A stretch of DNA of 11,370 bases from Zychaea mexicana (Eukaryota > Mucoromycota > Mucoromycetes > Mucorales > Lichtheimiaceae). The stretch covers positions 1 to 11,370 of the forward strand of contig NW_026516964.1 in assembly GCF_025766255.1 (NCBI RefSeq), written 5' to 3'. Position numbers and translations under genes: made by a program. The notes under the pieces are model-generated. The model saw only the letters and a program-made list of their open reading frames with translations. It was not told the origin of the DNA and searched no databases. Positions 7,605-11,370 of the stretch are shown here, piece after piece; the first letter of the stretch is position 1; the number at the start of each line of letters is the position of its first letter.

Positions 7605-7854
7605 CTAAAAAACCAACGAGCAAAGTATAAAACTAATGTATACCATACAACTGGGATAATTAAAGGAGCAGCAACCATGAACTAAGAAGATCTCTTTGAC
7701 ATCAATCACATAAGCATCGCATTAGCACATACCTTCAACATACATCATCAATGGTAAGTTATTCTCTGAATTATCTGAACGACATTAAAGTTTTTGTTGA
7801 CCGATTATCTAACGCTATGTTTGTTTCGATCTTGTAGGGGAAGCAACAGACAAA

Positions 7855-8098
7855 ATGAAAAAAAAGGATGGAGCTGCCGACGCATATACAGTGCGGCTTT
7901 ACGATCCAAAATCAATAAACAGATGTAATCACCGACACATATACAGTGTGATTTACGATTCTGGATGCTATTTTCCCAAATCGCAAAAGCAAGATGCAGT
8001 ACATACAAAAGGTACGTGAGGATTGCGAATACAAGAGGTTAAGACGAACATGTAAATGCAAAAACTGACAGGCGATCTTTCTTTATCTAGGCGTTTAA
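7855..8098 (+). CDS. possible small spliced ORF, about 54 aa
   Basis: Two convincing introns lie on the plus strand here: 7754-7837 (GTAAGT..ATCTAAC..CTTGTAG) and 8012-8090 (GTACGT..TTTATCTAG). AATAAA at 8165-8170 gives a plausible poly(A) signal. After the first intron an ATG at 7855 opens a frame (KKKDGAADAYTVRLYDPKSI..) that crosses the second junction and stops at 8096-8098, about 54 residues. Two upstream ATGs make only two- and seven-codon ORFs (7678 and 7751). No family is recognised. A noncoding spliced RNA is equally likely. The sense of the splice sites argues against the overlapping minus-strand ORFs. Confidence 0.3.
7877..7959 (+). repeat. imperfect direct repeat of about 28 bases
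   Basis: CCGACGCATATACAGTG..TTTACGAT (7877-7905) recurs as CCGACACATATACAGTG..TTTACGAT (7932-7959), offset 55 bases, with a one-base length difference. Because the offset is not a multiple of three, most of the repeat is read in different frames, which weakens the case that the small ORF around it is translated. Confidence 0.7.
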
Positions 8099-8538
8099 AG
8101 CTATTTACATCAAGTTCAAGAGATTCATTGGTCATGTTTGCCGCTCCTTGGTTTATTTCAAAACAATAAATCTGCATATGTTTTGCTCTCTTTACTATTA
8201 TTACGCATTATAAATGAGCTTTTTAGAATGTGAAGTGTCAATATATTAAGTTGAATGGTATCTGTGTATGCGACAAGTCTTTTATGCAAGGGTAGAAGCA
8301 GTAGCGACATTAAAATACAACGTATATAAGCGACAACAGCACCGTCAAAGGACCATGCAGACTCTTCATATAATAGTATGTATACTGCTACAAAGAACCC
8401 AGTATCATTCACATATGAAGTCCTACTGAAAGTTGAACATGCTTCTTTCGCTTCTCCTCCACGTAATCTCGCGATTCAATACCGCGCATTTGACACATAT
8501 ATAAAGATATGTTTCAAAACAAGTGCACAAAGATAATA
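8099..8538. other. no gene seen; two TATA-like motifs
   Basis: After the end of the small transcript (AATAAA at 8165) the sequence is AT-rich. It has TATATAAG near 8321 and ATATATAAAG near 8496 on the plus strand but no convincing ORF after either. Minus-strand ORFs of 67-84 codons in this stretch are Cys/Ile/Leu-rich without motifs and look like chance. Confidence 0.5.
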
Positions 8539-8710
8539 CAGTCAACCCCGGTTAACGTCAACCCCGATAGCGTCAACCAATTCGTTGGTACCCTTTCAAA
8601 TTAAGTAGTTAAAGATTTTACCTATTCTCTACCCCCGGTGGTCGTCAACCCTCGATATGGTCAGCACTTTTGCTGGTACCCTGAGTGTTGACGTTAACGG
8701 GGGTCGACTG
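8539..8710. mobile_element. 172-base MITE with terminal inverted repeats and TA duplication
   Basis: The element starts CAGTCAACCCCGGTTAACG and ends with the reverse complement of CAGTCGACCCCCGTTAACG. The terminal repeats match over about 24 bases with two differences. It is flanked by TA on both sides (8537-8538 and 8711-8712). The left end carries further GTCAACC copies (8541, 8556, 8572), and GGTACCC occurs near both inner ends. Size, CAGT.. ends and TA duplication are typical of nonautonomous Tc1/mariner/pogo-type elements. It has no coding capacity. Confidence 0.85.
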
Positions 8711-8712
8711 TA

Positions 8713-9928
8713 GGTCATAGTTTATGGCTGTACGGGACAATAACGGTATATATTTACTTGAGGGATACGCAGATGGTTGTTCCAGATAGGCTGAATACAT
8801 AGGCGGTGGTAGCTGTACACACATCAGTTAATACAAACCTCACACGAATGCAAATGGTCTAAGCGGGCGCTATTGGTCCTTGGAGTAATCGTCCGTAGGT
8901 GTTGGCAAGAGTACTGTACATGGATAAATGGTCATGATCCTCGCTATCAGAGTTCCAGCTTTTACATTTGGCAAGCGCAGCCAATGAATATTTTATACTT
9001 CTCCTGTCTGTATCCATTTCCTATCGGTGCCTACAAGTAATATACACATCACCAAAACTACAGCGTATCTCAACACATCGCACTACATAGAAACCGACAA
9101 ATTTTTACAGTGTCATTGAAATTTTTGTGCTCAAGCCCGTTCACGAGTTTCTATCCGTGAATCACGCATCCACAAAGATGCCTCTTTAACATCATACATC
9201 AAATTCATGATTACTCATAAGCTTGCTGTACTGTTGTAGTCAAAGCAATTGAACTTTTCCATCCACTGACTTGTATATATAGACGACAACGCGTTATTCA
9301 TTCGAGAGACTTGATTTTCTTTTGTGTATAATATGGATAGAGTTTGCTGCTTTCTTTTCAACTTTACCTTACTTCATAATTGCTACTACAAATCCTGCCC
9401 CTCACCGTGTCTACCGCAGTCGTGACGGGAAGTATGTACATTGCATAAATAACAGTATCTTTTAGGAAGGCCCGACTGAAGGAGCCCTAGTGCCGTGCTC
9501 ACTGACGATGGCTATTGCTACAGTATAATCCTACAGAAGCTAAGTATGAAACTCCAAACGTTTGTCTGGATATGTACTTGATGATGTGTGTAAGACTGAT
9601 ATGTCCTGGGAGAAAGAGGGGCCTACAATGCAGTAATGACGGTGTTGCCTGCTTACTTTGAGGTTGTACTGTAGTGGTATCTATGTATGGTCCTTTCTGT
9701 TCGGATAGCCACTGTTTTTGTTGTTCGCCATGGCGCCACGTAAACTTTCAAAGTGTGTGTGGCCAAACGGGTATTTCATGTATTAATGTGAGCTCTGTGA
9801 CTCCAAAAAGAATCTATTCAAGGAGACATAAAAGCAGTTGGCTGTAACCAAACGCACTTTATTCCTTCTTCTCTTGCTACCACTTCAAACACAACTCTTC
9901 CACTCTACCTTCCTTCTCACTGTACTCA
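8713..9928. other. no gene seen
   Basis: No ORF with domain-like content lies in these 1.2 kb. TATATATAG at 9271-9280 followed by a pyrimidine-rich stretch, and ACATAAAAG near 9826 followed by a long C/T-rich leader (9855-9928), look like core promoters. The second leads to an ATG at 9929. CGCACTTTATT at 9853-9863 repeats the word found three times upstream of the large minus-strand gene. A motif-free open stretch without ATG lies at 9281-9466. Confidence 0.4.
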
Positions 9929-10590
9929 TGGAATCTGCCTCTAAAGTAAAGGAAAGCAAGAACACCACAGAGTAAAAGACTAGCGGGACAAAGGTGGCAT
10001 CTTGAACCACGAAGCACCCACACCACCAGAACAATAGCCGCAAGGGCAACAACAACTTCAACAAGAAAATAGTAGTGGTATTAAAATCTGCCATACTTTA
10101 GACGCATGTGTAGAAGGACGACGTGCTCGACAATATTTGAGAGAGGCTCGCTAAACGTAATTTGGATGCCGAGATGGCCGATTTGTACGCGTTGTCCTCG
10201 GCTTGATAGCCTCAAACCTAAATTCTATAAAACAAGAGACGGTGTTTCGAGCTGTGAAGATAATAAACTGCTTAGATAGAAGTGTTCTGTACAGCAATTT
10301 AAGATGAACAAGATGCCAAAGAGAGCACCAACACAACCTTACAGATAGTTGCATAAAGCAAGCAATGTCATCCAGACGAGCTGTGATCTAACGTCAGGTT
10401 GAATGCCATTGCTTTGGGCGTTGCTCGGCGTGCCCAGTGTGCTCGTGTAACATGGAAGGACCTGCGTTCGCAGTTGACACTGTCAACTCTCTTTTTTTGG
10501 GGGATCAGGGTGTCCCTGCACAGGCTGTTTGTACCCTGCCACCCCAATGATAATAGGTACGAACAGGGGAAGCAATAACAGCTCATATCC
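9929..10590 (+). pseudogene. possible decayed coding region
   Basis: A C/T-rich leader precedes an ATG at 9929, but that frame stops after 15 codons. The frame one base earlier then reads Gln-rich and basic stretches (PQGQQQLQQENSSGIKICHT, ACVEGRRARQYLREAR) and later FVRVVLGLIASNLNSIKQET and CHCFGRCSACPVCSC. It is interrupted by about six stops in some 190 codons, which is only slightly fewer than chance. I recognise no family, so this is a weak call. Confidence 0.15.
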
Positions 10591-11370
10591 TAGATACAAA
10601 TAAGCACGGAGAGGTACTACTGTACGCTTCTTAAATGGATGCCAACGTCATTGTCTATCGAGCAGATTTTAGACTTTTGCTGCTTGCTAGTCAGTACGCT
10701 CTTTACTCATGGTCTTTTTCGATGCAAACAATGCAGTGGCATGTATCCCTCATATGGTACGTAGGCCCTGACTGGATCAGCTTACGTAATATCGCATATC
10801 GTAGAACTTTTCAAGGGGGCACAGACACGACGTTTACAAACGAGCATGACTTCCATTGTATATACGACATCTAGAGTGTCACATTGCATGGAAACAAGAG
10901 CAACATGATTTACTGATATATACGTGCACACAAGACAGATGCTTGTGCAGTACTGTAAAAACATGATGATTTAGGGTTTTTTTCGCAGGAGCGTGCATTG
11001 GTTACTCTGCTCTTTTTTCTTCAAAGGATGAACATCACACACACACACCCGAAACCCTCTTTCTTACTTTTCCGTTATCTACACAGTTTCTTTTCATCTG
11101 ATGAACACACACCCAAGTACGACTCGTCATCCAAACGGGAGAAGGAAAGTCTATGTAGAAAAGCCGTCTTTCTGGGGTTACACAGAAATGCACATGTCCA
11201 AAGTTACACACGCACCCCCCAAGGAAACGGCCAATCTATTGTTATTGTTCGACTTGTTCACCGCGTCTCTGTCTGTCACTTTGCTTGTCGTTCGTTGTCA
11301 CTTTTGTTACAGGGCCAACACGTATCTTCGTTAGTTTGTGCGCTCGAGGTATTAGTAGCTTCTTTTATAT
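10591..11370. other. no gene seen; short CA repeat
   Basis: A CA dinucleotide run sits at about 11036-11048. ORFs at 10635-10874 and 11101-11334 (plus strand) start with ATG but show no motif or codon pattern I can defend. The second follows a pyrimidine-rich leader (CTTTCTTACTTTTCCG) and contains an acceptor-like TTTTGTTACAG near 11311, so a gene starting here and running out of the window is possible. Confidence 0.35.

Noticed and set aside
7145..7630. 161-codon plus-strand ORF across the right arm
   Set aside because: It is antisense to the splice-consistent minus-strand fragment and is rich in Cys/His/Ser without recognisable motifs.
9281..9466. Open stretch with hydrophobic then basic residues (WIEFAAFFSTLPYFIIATTN, HRVYRSRDGK)
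   Set aside because: There is no ATG, no clear splice sites of normal intron size, and it overlies a likely TATA/leader region. Probably chance.
9885..10094. 69-codon minus-strand ORF resembling a membrane protein
   Set aside because: The hydrophobicity is the reverse reading of Lys/Asn/Thr-rich plus-strand sequence. No start context or motif.
9960..10546. C-to-T mutation (RIP-like) as the cause of the stops
   Set aside because: Every stop codon is one C-to-T change from a sense codon, so the pattern carries no information without an unmutated copy for comparison.
1..11370. tRNA, rRNA, CRISPR array or long terminal repeats
   Set aside because: I scanned for B-box-like GGTTCGA words, regularly spaced repeats and matching long direct repeats at the flanks and saw none I could support.

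Overview
The window looks like nuclear DNA of a fungus, most likely an early-diverging one (Mucoromycota-like; this is inference). Genes are broken by short introns of about 54 to 125 bases with GTAAGT/GTATGT-type donors, CTAAC/CTAAT-like branch sites and YAG acceptors. Proteins carry long Gln/Pro runs, and intergenic DNA is fairly AT-rich with TATA boxes and pyrimidine-rich leaders. I see no bacterial operon layout, rRNA, tRNA or CRISPR.

Left part (1-4620, minus strand): one large six-exon gene. Joining the exons at canonical splice sites gives 4047 coding bases and an uninterrupted 1348-residue protein. It has an N-terminal DUF6729-type zinc-binding domain, the first half of a transposase-like (RNase H-fold) core, a complete WRN/RNase D-type 3'-5' exonuclease with all DEDDy residues, and an acidic linker. 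The second half of the transposase-like core follows, then a Gln/Pro-rich tail, a Cys cluster and a basic C-terminus. The exonuclease appears to be nested inside the transposase-like core. This is the most interesting object in the window.

Centre (4621-5127): a 507-base divergent intergenic region. On the minus side it has a TATA box, a possible leader intron and three CCAAT boxes (read as ATTGG on the plus strand) paired with a repeated ACTTTATT word. Rightward from 5128 runs a 208-codon Gln/Pro-rich ORF. Its TGA stop lies two bases before a canonical intron donor, and the same frame stays open across three further predicted exons to 6389.

Right part (6448-11370): repeat-rich and gene-poor. 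Two copies of an unrecognised gene fragment face each other (plus strand about 6483-6866, minus strand 7604-7070). They share an in-frame 54-base intron and form a roughly 200-base inverted repeat with small perfect hairpins between the arms. Next come a possible small spliced transcript (about 7660-8170) and a 172-base MITE with TA target duplication (8539-8710). The rest, to the end, has no gene I can support, apart from possible coding remnants around 9929-10590.
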